DNA of 64,000 bases from Ciona savignyi (Eukaryota > Chordata > Ascidiacea > Phlebobranchia > Cionidae). The translations under genes and the position numbers were made by a program. Positions 14,701 to 28,300 of the stretch are shown here, piece after piece. How positions within the stretch are numbered: position 1 is the stretch's first letter; every line of letters begins with the position of its first letter. The stretch lies in contig CH003301.1 of the NCBI GenBank assembly GCA_000149265.1, positions 324,715 to 388,714 of the forward strand, written 5' to 3'. The notes below the pieces were generated by a model. The model searched no databases. It was given only the letters and a program-made list of their open reading frames with translations, and was not told the origin of the DNA.

Positions 14701-17700
14701 AAAATTAGCAATTTATCTGCAATAATTAGATTTAAAAAGTTTCATAAATTTTACAAACCTTAAAAATTGATTAGTAGGAAGAAAATGCTGTGCCATTTCT
14801 TTATGAATTATTCAGATTATTTAATTTTGCAACAATGTTAGCTACACTTATTGCACTTTAGAGCTCTTTAATACTTAATATATACACCTCATTAAGTGTA
14901 CATTACGACCACAGAAAGTGTAAGTTCCATATTTGCAATACTATGTACATATATATATATATACATATAGGGCTTGGATGTTTTTTATATTGTTATTTAT
15001 TCCTACATATCTTATTATCATTTAAATACCTTGGATTGGCTGGACAGTAGCTGATGTTGGAACTATTGGCTCAGTTTCACAAACGAAAGCCTCTCTACTG
15101 GCGCAAACAGCATCATACCAGTTTGCAATACTCCTTGATCCTACCACCTGGAAAAATACAAACAATGTTTGTTTTGACATATTTAATCCGTTTTTAGAAG
15201 CCCATTATGTCTAGTGGAATAGACAGTCAATTAAGGAAAGGGTAAATAATGCTAAACCAACCCAACTTACATTAATTACAACTACAATTACAATTTTTAT
15301 TTCTTTCGCTGCAGCGTTTACCACCAACAAATTGAAAATACAAGTCATATATATATATATGTACATATACCAAAACAAATATGGCAATAACTAAAAATCT
15401 AACAATTAACAAAACAACTGGCAAGATACTACAGCAAAACAGGAAGGCACCAAAAAAACCAAAAGTTATCTAGTTTGGTGCCTCCCTGTGAAAAAAAATA
15501 TATATTTAATTAAAAAAGATTATATATATCATATATGGTAGGATAGGATAGGATATTCATGTTTATCCCCTTGAATGGGAAAACCAAGGGGGTTAACACA
15601 CGGGCAATCGTCAAATCACCTCGCGCCCACAGTTGGGTTACCGGAGCTATTGCAGTGTGTTGTATATGATAGACACGATCCTTTAATTTGGTAGAACCCA
15701 TTAATCCGCTGGGTTCAGGCAATGTCCGTAAAGTGCCTTGCCCAAGGACACAACCGACTAGCTAGCGACCAGTTTCGCACCTGCAACCTTTCAAATGAAA
15801 GGCAACGCACTTAACCGCTAGACCTACCGGCCGGACTATTTAACACCTATATGTTACTTATTTACATTTACAAATAATAAAGGTAAGTTGAGCTGCCAAA
15901 GTTGTGAAAAAGAAACCAACTACTAATTGATCGGTTATGTCCATGAACACGTATTTATACTCATGTCTTTTAAAAATAAAAACCACAACAGTTTAAATTC
16001 CATATAAAAAAGTAAAGAAAAATCAGTTTGATTTACTCCTGGAGTCTTCGTTAGATTAAATTTCTAGAAAGACAAATTATATAAAATGGACCTTTTTAGC
16101 AACGCAATTTTAAATTTTCGCAGTTGCTTCATAAAATTTTATTTGAGCATATTAACTGTCAACATGCATAATTTATTACTTGGTAACTTGGTATTTACTT
16201 TGCATAGAAACCGCCCATCAAATTGCAGAGGTAGCAATGCATGAAATTGTGCAAGCATTTGTTTGCAATATCGAATTGTGGTTGTCATAAATGTTTAATG
16301 CGATCTGATGCTTTGTATGTGCATTCATCTTTGGGAATCAATTATGTCTTGCATGTTCTGTACATTTCATGGTATGGCAAAATGAAATATTACGGTGATT
16401 ACGGGTAAATTTCTAAAAAAAAACAGTTCACCAAGAATAACTTTGATAAACAAAAACTACAGAAAAAACACAATCGCGCCTACCATAATCGTCATTTTGA
16501 CGCAATCATGTCTCTCCCCGGCGCCATTACCATCTGTTTTCCCACTGTCAGGCTCCTGTACCATCCATGGAGCAAACGAACCAAGAGTTTGTTGATCGTC
16601 TATCCATTTTAGCGTTCCCTCCTCCTCCTGCAATATAGGTTTGGGGGGTTTCCCTAGGAGTAATAACCCTATATGAAAACTTCCTTGCATCAACAGTACA
16701 TGGCGTTAAAATTAAACCAGGTAGTTCATTTTGCATTAAAAAATACTCCTATAGTTTTCGCTGCAACGTGCGGCCTTCTCTTTTCCATCTCCGCAATTAT
16801 CGTTATGCTTGGCAGAATAGCTCAATGCCCCGCTGCCGCTGGATATCTTAATCGGCAAGGGCGTTGGCGTTGTGCACGCAGTTGTAATTAGTAGCGGGCT
16901 AGATTGTTGGGTCCATAGACCAGGATCTTATGGGACGACGCCTGAACTCAATAGACATTGACGGGAATAACATGCTCATTATATCCTGTATCCGTACACA
17001 GTATGTAATGTAAAGAATGTTGCGTTTTCGACATCAGCCATTTTCTAATTGCAGCTGTGCGTGGGCAATGCACATTACGACTGCTCCAAACCAGTGGATT
17101 CTACTAATTTTAAATGCACTAGCTGTGTCATGCAACTACAATTCGCAAACTTAACCGTGACACTAATATAATACTCTACGCAAGGAATTTTCTTACGAGT
17201 TATCTGATGGTGATCGTATATTACCTTTACAAACTGTATATATTTGGTTCTAAAACCAATAATGGTTAAGCTCCATCGGTGCCAGATTATGTCTACGTTT
17301 TTAAAATACTTTTTTGTTTTAAATGGATGTGGATTTTCTCGGGCCGCCTGGAAATGACACACATATATCCATCCATTCAATACAAACAATACAGTAAATG
17401 TACCCCAATTATTTAAGGATGGCAGCATAACAATAAAAATAAAATAAAACGAATAGTAACGTGCCACATCCGAGAGTCCAATCCATGATCTGAGACTGTG
17501 TCCGTTTTCCGTTATATAATGCGCTAATCCCGTAATGGTTAATCGATCTTTAGGTGTGGCTAGAGTGCTGCCGATTTCCTCGCATTCTTCCACTGCATTC
17601 TGGTAATGTAATGATGTATTTTAAACCAATAAGAAGTAGATCAAACTGACAACTAAGACGCTTTATATATATGTGGATTTAGCCCCTCTTTGTGCAAGGC

Positions 17701-18019
17701 ATTTAACATTATGGTTATTGTGTAAATGGGGGCGATGCAAACGAATCATGTTATCAACAACAATCACCTGAAAAGTTGTTTTCTCACTGTAGAACTTGTA
17801 GCATTTCGGTTTACCCACTTCTCCCGCTATTCTACTTTCGGCAGCAGCGACATAGACAAATCCATTTTCGCACAAATGGTCGTAGTTTTCCTCCACTGGC
17901 AAAACTGGTTGGGCTATTACCACCACGCTGTACACTTGGCTGGTAATAGCGTTTAATATTAGGTAAGCAAAGATCAGTTTTTTAGTTTTTCTCGTTGCGC
18001 TTATACCTAAGTGCAGCAT
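8736..18019 (-). CDS. Secreted C-type lectin-like / zona pellucida domain protein
   Basis: Predicted 671-residue extracellular protein. Exons in transcript order: 18019-17768, 17599-17468, 16627-16484, 15147-15030, 14516-14452, 13659-13614, 13129-13052, 12762-12718, 12562-12360, 12094-11951, 11737-11570, 11073-10964, 10678-10579, 10110-10006, 9775-9667, 9453-9310, 8788-8736. Seen: hydrophobic leader (KLIFAYLILNA); a long-form C-type lectin-like domain, about 50-206, with six Cys and the hallmark WIGLSD; an acidic, Asn/Thr-rich linker; then a ZP domain, about 300-563 (QLECSPF, HITLDGCGT, LDCRYP, VHPVTC, NGCIRDD, FSVQAFRFVGF, IYVHCELIVC). RRRR at 564-567 fits the consensus furin site. The tail is acidic, then ends RPRKRKRSSK with no membrane segment. 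ZP domains polymerise into egg coats and other matrices; a vitelline-coat or matrix role is inferred. The last intron of the ZP domain has a GC-AG boundary. Start: first ATG, directly before the leader. Confidence 0.9.
10573..10578 (-). other. GC donor of a GC-AG intron in the ZP gene
   Basis: The donor reads AAG|GCAAGT, the strong consensus of minor GC-AG introns. It is needed to keep phase between ...FVGFYTK and IYVHCELIVC. No GT nearby gives the right phase. Confidence 0.75.
14224..14323 (+). repeat. Degraded tRNA-derived SINE copy
   Basis: Shares the body block TTGTGTCC...AGCACTTAGCAGACAT with the better copies at 15537 and 51891. It is heavily diverged and lies in an intron of the ZP gene. 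Confidence 0.5.
15537..15835 (-). repeat. tRNA-derived SINE, near full length
   Basis: About 300 bp. Read on the minus strand it starts with a tRNA-like head (box A-like GGTCTAGCGGTTAAGTGC, box B-like GGTTGCAGGTGCGAAACTG), then a unique body, and ends in TATCC repeats. It is the fullest minus-strand copy and sits in an intron of the lectin-ZP gene. It may be the Ciona family named Cics-1, from memory and not verified. Confidence 0.8.
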
Positions 18020-19309
18020 TTTAACGTCGTATTCCGATCCTTTATGAAGCTCCTACAAAACAAAATCCAGTTGCTTGTATGCCGTAACGTATTGGAAACT
18101 AAATCGACTCAAAAAGTAAACGATATTTATACGTTCTTATTTGTATTTTTCATAATTGGCCTGACGTTTTATTTTACAGAAATCTGTGTAATACATAGAC
18201 TCACTCTTAAGTTACTTTCACTACAGGCCCTTATGTAAAACACATACATATGAAATGGATTTAACTGCAATAAGTTTTATAGAACGTGCTGGTTACAAGC
18301 GACCAATTAAAAAACAACAATTTTTTAGAGCAAAAATCGTGTTTTCCCTGTACTCTCACACTGATGGAATGATACTGCACGCTTGTTTAGTTTTCGTGCA
18401 TTAATATTTTAGCAAGCGCAAACTTTCACTGGAAGCACGATGTTATCTCGATGTTGGCACTCATAACATTGAAATTGCTTTTAAGAATGGGCATCTGTTG
18501 AATGAGGCTTCTGCAAAGCTCACCAAAGTAACTATATTGTGGTTGGCTCCGTTTGAAAGGTCAGGTACTAATAATGTTATGATTAGTAACTATTAAACAC
18601 AAGTTATGTATCTTTAATCTCTTATGCACCTACACATTTAGTGTCATCTGTAAAACATTATCGACCCAAGGCAAAGCCATTCATAGGGTGATTTTCAGGG
18701 CAAATTATTCAATTAGCTTCCTCGTGAATACGGTAGGCCACTACTTATGGGTCCACTGTGAAACTAACAGTTTACGTATATGCCACGAGCCTTTTTACTT
18801 TAACAACATTTTTTGATATTTATTGTATTAAATACATAACCGACTCGAATTTTGGGAACTATTATTCAGAAAATGTTTTGGAACCACCACGGCTTACAGT
18901 AACTCTGAGTCAATGCTTAAATTGATAAGTAGCTTGCTTCTACGAAATATGCCATATCAGCCTAAGCATATATATATATCCTAGAAAACAAAATTAGTTT
19001 ACATATACGAAACAAAATGTTATCTAGTTAAACCATATTCGTACATGTAAATAACTTTTCTGATGTGTACGTATAATTATGTATGTTGTACGTGAAATTA
19101 TGGTTATCTTATGGTCAAACAACACTCGTGGCGGCTACGAAATCTGTTATGATGTTTTGCTTATGTCATGCATAACCAGCTATGCGTTAAAGCGTTGGAA
19201 GCGCAAGTAAATCAATTTCGCTGAGTTTGACTAAGTTCATAGTAGTTGCGTAGTTTGTAAGAATAGTGGTTTATAGTGGTTTTGGTTTGCTTAAACCAAG
19301 CAGAGCGTA
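18020..19309. promoter_or_regulatory. Shared upstream region between divergent ZP and FV/VIII-like genes
   Basis: About 1.29 kb separates the two start codons, so both promoters and 5' UTRs must lie here. I see no convincing open reading frame, no RNA gene and no TATA box whose position I would trust. Confidence 0.5.
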
Positions 19310-22300
19310 ATGGCCAACATTCTAATGGTCCCGTTGTTAATATTAACAATTGTGATATCTGCAAATTCTATTCGTCGAACTTATTACTTGGCAGCATTAG
19401 AAATTAATTGGAATTACTTGCCAAGCAGCTCGATAAACGGGTTTGTGTTTAATTTATATTTTATTGTTGTATATATATTACACCTACGAGATATTATGTT
19501 GTTTGGAATAGAACAAAAATACGACTTTATCAAAACGCAATAACTGTGGTAAACATGTATTTGTCTGCAGCCTTTGTAAAAATGATAAGATCGTAAACGT
19601 ACTTTTAATAGTTATTTAATGCCATGTATAAAATAACTTAGTTAAGGCGTTTTTTTATTTAAAGGCATTCGATCCCGTATCGTAAAACTGTTTTCCGGAA
19701 ATTCTCTGACGCGTACTACACAAGGGAAAGTCCCCGCATCGAATCTTTGGGATATTTCGGCCCAACGTTAATTGCAGAAGTCGGCGATATCTTGGTGGTC
19801 AGGCTGCGAAATCGTGCTTCTGTGCCTTGTAACTTACAAGCGCAAGGTGTCAGGGAAATAGCAGGTAACGTGTAATTTTTATTTTTCTCGTAAAGCCCTA
19901 GACGAGTAGCGGTTTTGCAATGTATTTGATGTAGTTTTTATCTGCGTGTTTGTGTTCTTGGCAAGCACTTAACAGACATTCCCTGAACCCAGTGGTTTAA
20001 TGGGCTCCACCAAAATTAACGAAAAAGTGTCATAACACTCCCCGTATTTCCCATTCCTGGGATAAACATGAATTTCCTATCTTAACATAGGTAAAGAAAC
20101 TTGTGTAGCGTAACTTACAAATCATAGCTTACTTTTAAGTATTGTCTGTTCTTGTGTTGTAGTAAAATTTACTTAGACTCTTGGTCCAATACATCAAGAC
20201 TTGACTTCGCCCATGTTTATCTTGTGGTTGTAGCAAGAATGGCTTAATAGCATATATGGTAAATTTTTAATGTTCATTTTTGCTCCACTGGATTAGGTAA
20301 TGGATGAAATGCATTTTCCAAGGACACAACTGTATGACTTTTGTGCTCCTTTACTGCATCACACTATGATTCATACAAATATACTTTTTGAAAAAGATTA
20401 TTTATTTGTAGAATTTTATTTTTATTTTGACCAGCGCATGCAGATCGTCTTTTACCCAACAATCAATCAACCTATCAGTGGGAGATTCCTCAGGAAAGTT
20501 CACTTACCTATGATGACCCACCGTGTGTTGCAAGACTTTATTTCAGCAGTGTTGACAGATTGCGAGATTTAAATTCCGGTTAAGTACTGGTAGTTCGTAC
20601 CCCTTGACCTTGATAGATTGATGTATTTAATGCAGGGCATTCTGTTTTGATGCAGGGTTGGTTGGAAGCTTGATCATATGCAAAACTGGTTGGATTGCTA
20701 ACGTCGATGACATCACAATACCACCCATTGTTCTTTTCTTTTCAATTACAGATGAATCCACCTCACACCACCCTCTGGTGGACCAAAATTTAACTCTTGG
20801 ATATCAAGTACGGCTGTCTTTTCTTTTGTGATTGGTCAAATTGATACCTTGGTTTGCTTTCTTTGTTGTAGTGAAGAAATAAAAAAAATAAAATAAAATA
20901 ACCAATTTATCAATTGTTAATACAGATATCAGTCGTTAAGTCATTAAAAATTAGTATTTTGAAACTTTTATTAAAAACTATCATGCAATTTGCGTATCTT
21001 ACCCAGTCCTAGTGTATATTTTTTAGTTGTGGGACATGAGGATTTTTATTAAGTCATCGTTTCATGGTGTCGAATTAATTAATCAAAAGTATTTTATGAA
21101 TGAAAAAAACACAAAATGAAATGAATTTCACAAATAGAAATCATGGCACCAGCACAGTAATAAGTTTATTTGTAAAAATTTTTATTTTGCAGAAGTCTCA
21201 TGTTCACTACAACATCAATGGATTTAGTTTCGACACCTTTCCATCTTTATCTACCTGTCCTGGTGAAACAACCACACTGTTTTTGATAGGTTAGTAGCAA
21301 CTGTATGTTTAAACCTTTCTTCAAAAAATGGTCCAAAAAATAGTTTATAGAATTTAAAATTTTTTTTTTTAATTTTTGTTTTAAGTAGTAGTTGCTTAAA
21401 AATAAAAAGTTTCTATTTTGCTGAATATATTATATATTACAATTATTTGGTTTATCTTGTTAGGTGCAAAATTTGTTTTTGTATTTAGAATACAATACTT
21501 ATTTTTATCCCATGTGTGGGACAGCGCCAGCCGTTATATGTTTATATTTCACATGCCCACAGTCAGGGCTCTTAACCAAGTTAAATCACGTTGTCTGTCC
21601 AGGCCTATCTGTGAGACCAAGTGCCATATCTGTCACATTTGAAAATCATGTGATTCAAGTGAGATCTTATCACACAACAAATGTTGTGAGTTTATTCACG
21701 GGATCATCACAAGTTGTGAAAATAACACCTCAAGAATCAATCACCGGGCGATTCAAGTTCTTCAGTTTTGTAAATGAACATTATACAAATGGGATGACTG
21801 GAAGCATTGAAATTCTGGTAGGTCTTGTTCATCTCTACTCAAAAATGAACCATATTATCTAGTCACCAGTTGTCTCTGACTGTTAACATTCATGTAATAT
21901 CAATGCATAAAAATTCAAAGATTATTGCATTAAGTGAGAATTCTTTTTAAGGTAATTTCCATTATTAATTTTGAGTTATTTACTTAGGAATGTTCAGAAC
22001 TGTATAATGATCATCATCGTGAAAAGCGCCATGTTTCACGATTTCACTCTCACTTTAAGAAGAAAATGCGAAACCATTCACATGATCGTAATCGTGATAA
22101 TCACAGACAGGGGATCACTCCAAATGACAATTTTTTTGAAGATTCCAGAAGACAAAACATGAAAAGTAGAAAAAATTCATATGATCAGGCTCATGGATTA
22201 TATCATGAACAATCGCAGCATGATCAGGAGATTTTTTTCCATCGTGATTCAGATGTCATGGTAAAATTGATTCTCAGTTAAGTTATTTTGTTACAATTTT

Positions 22301-25300
22301 CTATTGCTGTTCAGGTAAGAACTTACTACATAGCAGCAGAAGAGTATTTGTGGGATTACGCTCCAACGGGAAACGACTTGATGAGCGGTGAATCACTGAG
22401 GAACAGTAGGAAGAAGTCATCAAGATTTTACTCTGATGGAAGAAACAGAATTGGATCTATATACATGAAGGTAAAATATCATGACAATTAAATACTAAAT
22501 GATTTAAATGGAATAGGATAGATTGTACTTTTTCTCTACTTTAATATATGAAACAACTGTTCTCACTGAGTTATTTTACATTGTCTCTTTATTTAATATT
22601 GCTTCTCTTTATTTAAGTTTTAAATTCATAATCATCTTCCTACTTAAATAACAAATCAAATGACACCCAGGCACATTACGTGAGGTACACTGATGAAATG
22701 TTTAGAACACAATTTGAAATTTCTCCAATTGATCGCCATCTTGGATCACTTGGACCTGTCATACGAGTGGAAGTTGGGGAGACTTTAAGAATTGTATTTA
22801 AAAACTCAGCATCAAGATCTTATAGTTTTCACTTGGATGCTTTTCCATTCACTTGTAAGATCAGGGTGCATCCACACTCCAATTTAGTTACAATTTAGTT
22901 ACTTGGTAAAGGATCAGCAAAATATAAATACTGTTAAACTCAGAAACAGCTGGTTAACAAAGTTTTAAACTGTTAAGTTTAGCTATTTTTATGTGGGTAA
23001 ACTAATTTTATGTTGCAAAAAATTAAAACTAACAATGGTGTATCTAATTAGACTCTGAAGTTTTACCAAATCAAAAAAGAACATACCGATGGGAAATAAC
23101 TGAGGAAGATGCACCAGCATTGCACGAAGTACAATGTGTGACAAGATTTTATTATTCTAATAACGATCCGATCAGGGACATTGCTACTGGATTAATTGGT
23201 CCTTTGCTTGTTTGTCAACGTGGTGCTTTGGATACTAATGGTAGACAAGTAGGTGACATTTTTGTTTGAAATAAATACTTTGTTAAAATTCAAGTGTATT
23301 TGTATAAAAAATATACTTCATTTAAATATGTACAATCCGCTTGATTCAACGGTGTGATAACCTACTTGGCTATCTGTTACTCAAGTTAAATATAATCGTT
23401 GAAATGTATCAGGCTAATTATGTTGACACATCTATAACCATAGTCTATGCTTTATCGATTAATTTAAATATTAGTAAGTTAACTTGGTAAAACAAAACCT
23501 GTCACAAATTCTTCTTTTTTTAACATTAGTTCCTGTTTTTATTATGTACAAAAAACATAGTTAAAATTGCTATAACTTTACAGAGAAACATCAATCAAGA
23601 ATTGTTTCTTCATTTTTCAACAATTAATGAAAATCTAAACTGGTATATCAACCAAACTATTGCAGCAACTACAGTTGGTCCTATTGAAGAACTACTTCAA
23701 TCAACTTTCTTTTATCAATCTAATTTAATGTCAAGTAAAGATGTTTTATTCGTTTAAACTGGTTTTGCACCAACAAGTTGCGCCCTGACTACCAGTATGA
23801 TTGAGGAACAACAATATTACTAAAAGCTGTAATATATGCTATATTTCAACTATTACTACATCAGTCTACAACAACTTTTCACTCTGATGATAAATGTAGT
23901 AACAGTCAAAACTTTTGTGTAAATTATGCAATTGCCAGCATACATTAAGGCAATGACTGTGGTTTTTCGTATTAGAATCTTAAATCTTCTCATGTTTAGT
24001 GTTTTAATGTCAGAATTTTATTTTCTTTAAAATATATGATATGTCGTCGTTTATGTTATATGTAGACATTTATTATATATTGGAAGATTTGTATGCCTGG
24101 CAGATTTGAACACATTTTTAGGGTGTTTACTCCCATGTATCTAGTTACTGCTATATTTGGCATGTTTCTTTAAAGGCAACCAGAAGTTTACTGTGAATTC
24201 CCATCTTGTCTCTCTGACTTTATGTACTCTGTAGTTGAATTTTAAATGTTTTTTTTTTATATATTTCTATTAACTGTGTATATGTAGGCATGAATGGATT
24301 GGCTTATGGAAATCTTATTTATATGAGTAGTCATGTGTATGATGATGTAAGCCTTCACGTGATGTGCACAGGATCGGAACAAGATGTTCATAACATAAGA
24401 ATTCAAAATCAAGTAAATTTATTTTATTTGTTGGTTGCAATATCTCAATGTATGGTAAAAACAATTTAAGGACAAGATTGATTATTATGTTCAGTTGACA
24501 ACTTTTGTGTGATATGTCTACCAACTTACTACTTGTTTTGAAACAGTAAATTGTGCACAAAAACATGTGTTAATTGCAGTGAACTGAATTGTTGCAACTA
24601 ACAAAAAAAACCATCATGATCTATTTGTTAATGTCTGTTTAAGCACTTGGAGACAACATCAGAACTATACAGAAAACTACTAATATAATTTTAACAGATA
24701 TTTTATGATGATATATCTGATATTCGTACCTCAAGTTGGCTTTCTGGTTTATCTCACATAGAACTAACCCCACTTCATGCTAAAACACTCTATTTTTCAC
24801 CACCCTATGCAGGTAATGTATTTATTCTATTTTTTAAAATAATTTGTAGAATTTTAAATTAAACAGTTCACTAACCGTTGTTTTAGAAAAGTTTCCCGAA
24901 TCATTAAGTTTACAATTGTGTCACTGTCCCTGGACAAAGCATTGAGTGGAAATTGTCTCATAACATTGGATTCAAAATGAATATTTAAAACTAAAGGTTA
25001 AAATACTTATAACTGTGTCAACTATTGCAGGAAAATGGACAATTTCTACAGATAACCAGGAATCTAGTGAAAATGGAATGTCAGCCTTCTTCGTGGTTCA
25101 TGGAAATGAAACATCGGAAAACAGGAGCAACCAAGATCAAAGACATGGTAAGTGGTGGTTTATATTAATTTATGACTTTTGCTGTATTTTTATATTGTTT
25201 TTTTTTATGTTTTTTTATTGTAAAGAGAAAGCTTTGTCAAATATTCAAAACATTTGTAAAAGCTTTACAATGTATAAATAAATCATGTGAATTTGAGGAA

Positions 25301-28300
25301 TTAATGTCACACCATTCAACATTCCTTAAGTTAACTGCTTAATGTTCTCTTCTGTAAAAAAAGTGTTTTAGTTCCACATTATGGCCTAAAACCATACAGA
25401 TCCTGCTCCGAGTTTTTCAATTAATTGTCAGATTGCAAGAAACACTCACCTTCCAACCCCTAGTAATAAAAGAATTATCTGTTTTATGTTACCTATGATA
25501 TCAAATAATTTATTTGGGCTGACAGACAATCTTAACCACTTTACTAGTTTTGGCAACATTGCCGTGAGCATAAAATGCTTATAGTGGCATGCTTCATTAC
25601 AGTAATCAACCAGTTTAAAATAACATAAGAAATATTCATAGATAACACAATAAGATGGTATTACATTGCTGCCATCGAGCAAAGTTGGAATTACATCGAT
25701 TTAGATTCAAATGTGGAACATCTTCGTGAGAACAATACTATTTATAAAAAGGTATCTAAAAATATTGTTTAAGTTTTTTTTAATCTATAATGTAAACTTG
25801 CCCTAATTTTTACATAGACTCACTATATATAAAATCAATCAATTTAAAAGCGAGACTAAATTTGCTGGAATTGGGCAAGATATAAAATCGCTTGTGGTTT
25901 ATTTGATCACTTACTGGTTGTTGTCATGTTTTCATCTTCATCAATAATGACTTCTAAATAACTATCAATACAAAATCAATAACAAATTTCCAAAGGTGTT
26001 ATATGAAGAGTTCATAGATTCAACATTTACAAAACGTAAGCCTCGTGTGGACAAAAATGGGTTATTGGGACCGGTGATAAAGGCAGAAGCTGGTGATACA
26101 ATTAAAGTGGTTTTTCAAAATCAAGCATGTCGGCCATATTCCATACACCCTGTAAAGCTGCATCATTCTGTAAATGATACAGGTGTGTATGTAATTTGCA
26201 GAATCTTTATTTTTATTTTAATAGTTGGAAAGATAAGATAGGTTAATCATGTTTGTCCCTGTAAATAAAAAATGCCGAAATGGTATAACTAAGGCATTTT
26301 CAGAATAGTCCAACTGGTTAGTCTGGTGGTTTAGTGAGACACCTTTTAACCAAAAGGTTGCAGGTTTAAAACTGGTCTTCAGGTAGTTGGTTGTGTCCTT
26401 GGACAAGGCACTTAACGTACATTGCCTGAACCCAGCGGTTTAATGGGTTCTACCAAATTTGAAAGAATGTATATCATACACAACACACTGCAATAGCTCG
26501 GGTAACCCGACAGTGGGCGCGAGGTAATGATGATTGCCTGTGTGTTCACCCAATTGGTTTTCCCATTCACAGGGATATACATGAATATCGTTTCCTATCA
26601 TATACCATACACAAACAAGCAGCTTCTGAAGCTATTGTATTGTGTTGTATACAATAATGGTGTAGTTAAGTTTTAATATATAAAACACATGACTCAGTAT
26701 CATAGAACTGACCAAATGTCAGAATAATTGCAATGTTTAAGTATGGCTTAGAATTCTTAAAAAAACACATTAGTTTGATATAAAATACTTATATTTATCA
26801 ACTCTTTTTGTTATAAAAAGAATAGTAAGTTCATAATACCAAGTGTTCACAGACAAAATAATACTGGTTCATTGTGTTTTTTAACGTGTCATTTGTGTCC
26901 ACTGGTATCGGATGTCACCCTGCACTTACAACAACCAAGTAGAAAGCGTGGTCACAAATAGTGCTTAATTTCAATAAATTTGTTGAAAATCAAAAAGGCG
27001 TTTAAGCTAACCTGGTGCTTTGTTTATTGTAGTCATAATAAATATTACAGGAGATTGGATTTTAAACAGTTCGGAGATTCAGACAGACTTTGCTCATAGA
27101 GATCCTACATTCACAAATCGAGGTTCCGTCTTCACTGGCCACACTCGAACGTACACATGGACAGTGCCTCCTATGGCTGATATTGACACATCTGTCCATC
27201 CATCAGAATGCACTGTTTCCTACTATCACTCCAACGCCGATGCACACAAGGACATACATTCAGGATTAATAGGTTAGTATTTTACACAGTCATTTTTAGT
27301 TAATCCGATTGCAATTTTCCAAAATATTGGAAAGTATTCTGTTTGTTAAACTTAAATTTTGGAAATAAATAATAATAAAATGGATAAAAAGTTTAGTTTT
27401 TAGGGCTAATTTAATATGTAAATAGTTGCAGTTTAGGTTAAAAGTTTCTAGCTAGCTAATATGCACCAAGATATGCATAATAAACTTTTTATGNNNNNNN
27501 NNNNNNNNNNNNNNNNNNNNNNNNNNNNNNNNNNNNNNNNNNNNNNNNNNNNNNNNNNNNNNNNNNNNNNNNNNNNNNNNNNNNNNNNNNNNNCAAACTT
27601 TTGTTTCTCTAAATAACTGGCCTCTATAGTTTTATGGGTAAATACTGCGGTGTTTAGGTGTTTAAGATTGTAAAGATAAACGTGGCTAGCTGATAATACT
27701 TTATTTAAATAAACTTCATATTTGCCTATTTACCATTGTAAAACTCCCAAGTTCAGTTTTAATGTAATGCCAAAGCAATTGACGGCTTTGGGGATATTAA
27801 ATTTTATGTTACATCATATTGTTTGCTACTTATGTTACATTATGCTGTTACTAATATTCATTAATTTTCCATTACCAAAAAGTAACTTGAGCGTATGCAC
27901 AATTATTTTTCTAATCGGCTCTCTTGATGTCGTCAAAAATCTAAATAGGCATGAAGCACTTCTCCTTGTTATAACTGCCGTGTTACCTTACTATCTATTA
28001 TACTCATACCTGTCTGTTTATTATTAGGTCCCTTGTTGATATGTAACCCAGGAATCTTAGGTTCAAATGGTGAAATCAGATATGATGTTGATCGGGAATT
28101 TTATTTGCTCTTTAAAGGTATTTTTGGGTTTGTAGAAATCTTTTATTTTGTTTATATTTGATTGAGCATTGTGCCGGTACTTTCTATAGATTTGCAACTG
28201 GAAGATGATAACCAATTAACAAACATAATTTTATTTTTATTTTTAAAAACCAAAATCACTTTATCAGTTGTTATTTGGTTTAAACTATTCAACATTTTAA

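Noticed and set aside
14949-14965. TA dinucleotide runs here and near 15349
   Set aside because: Short simple repeats typical of AT-rich introns, with no further structure.
18380-18560. Slightly gene-like stretch between the divergent ZP and FV/VIII-like genes
   Set aside because: No frame translates into a recognisable segment and it does not connect by phase to either neighbour.
27494-27593. Suspicion that the N gap hides an exon of the FV/VIII-like gene
   Set aside because: Exons 18 and 19 join in phase 1 with continuous A3-domain sequence (HSGLI then GPLLICN), so nothing needs to be missing.
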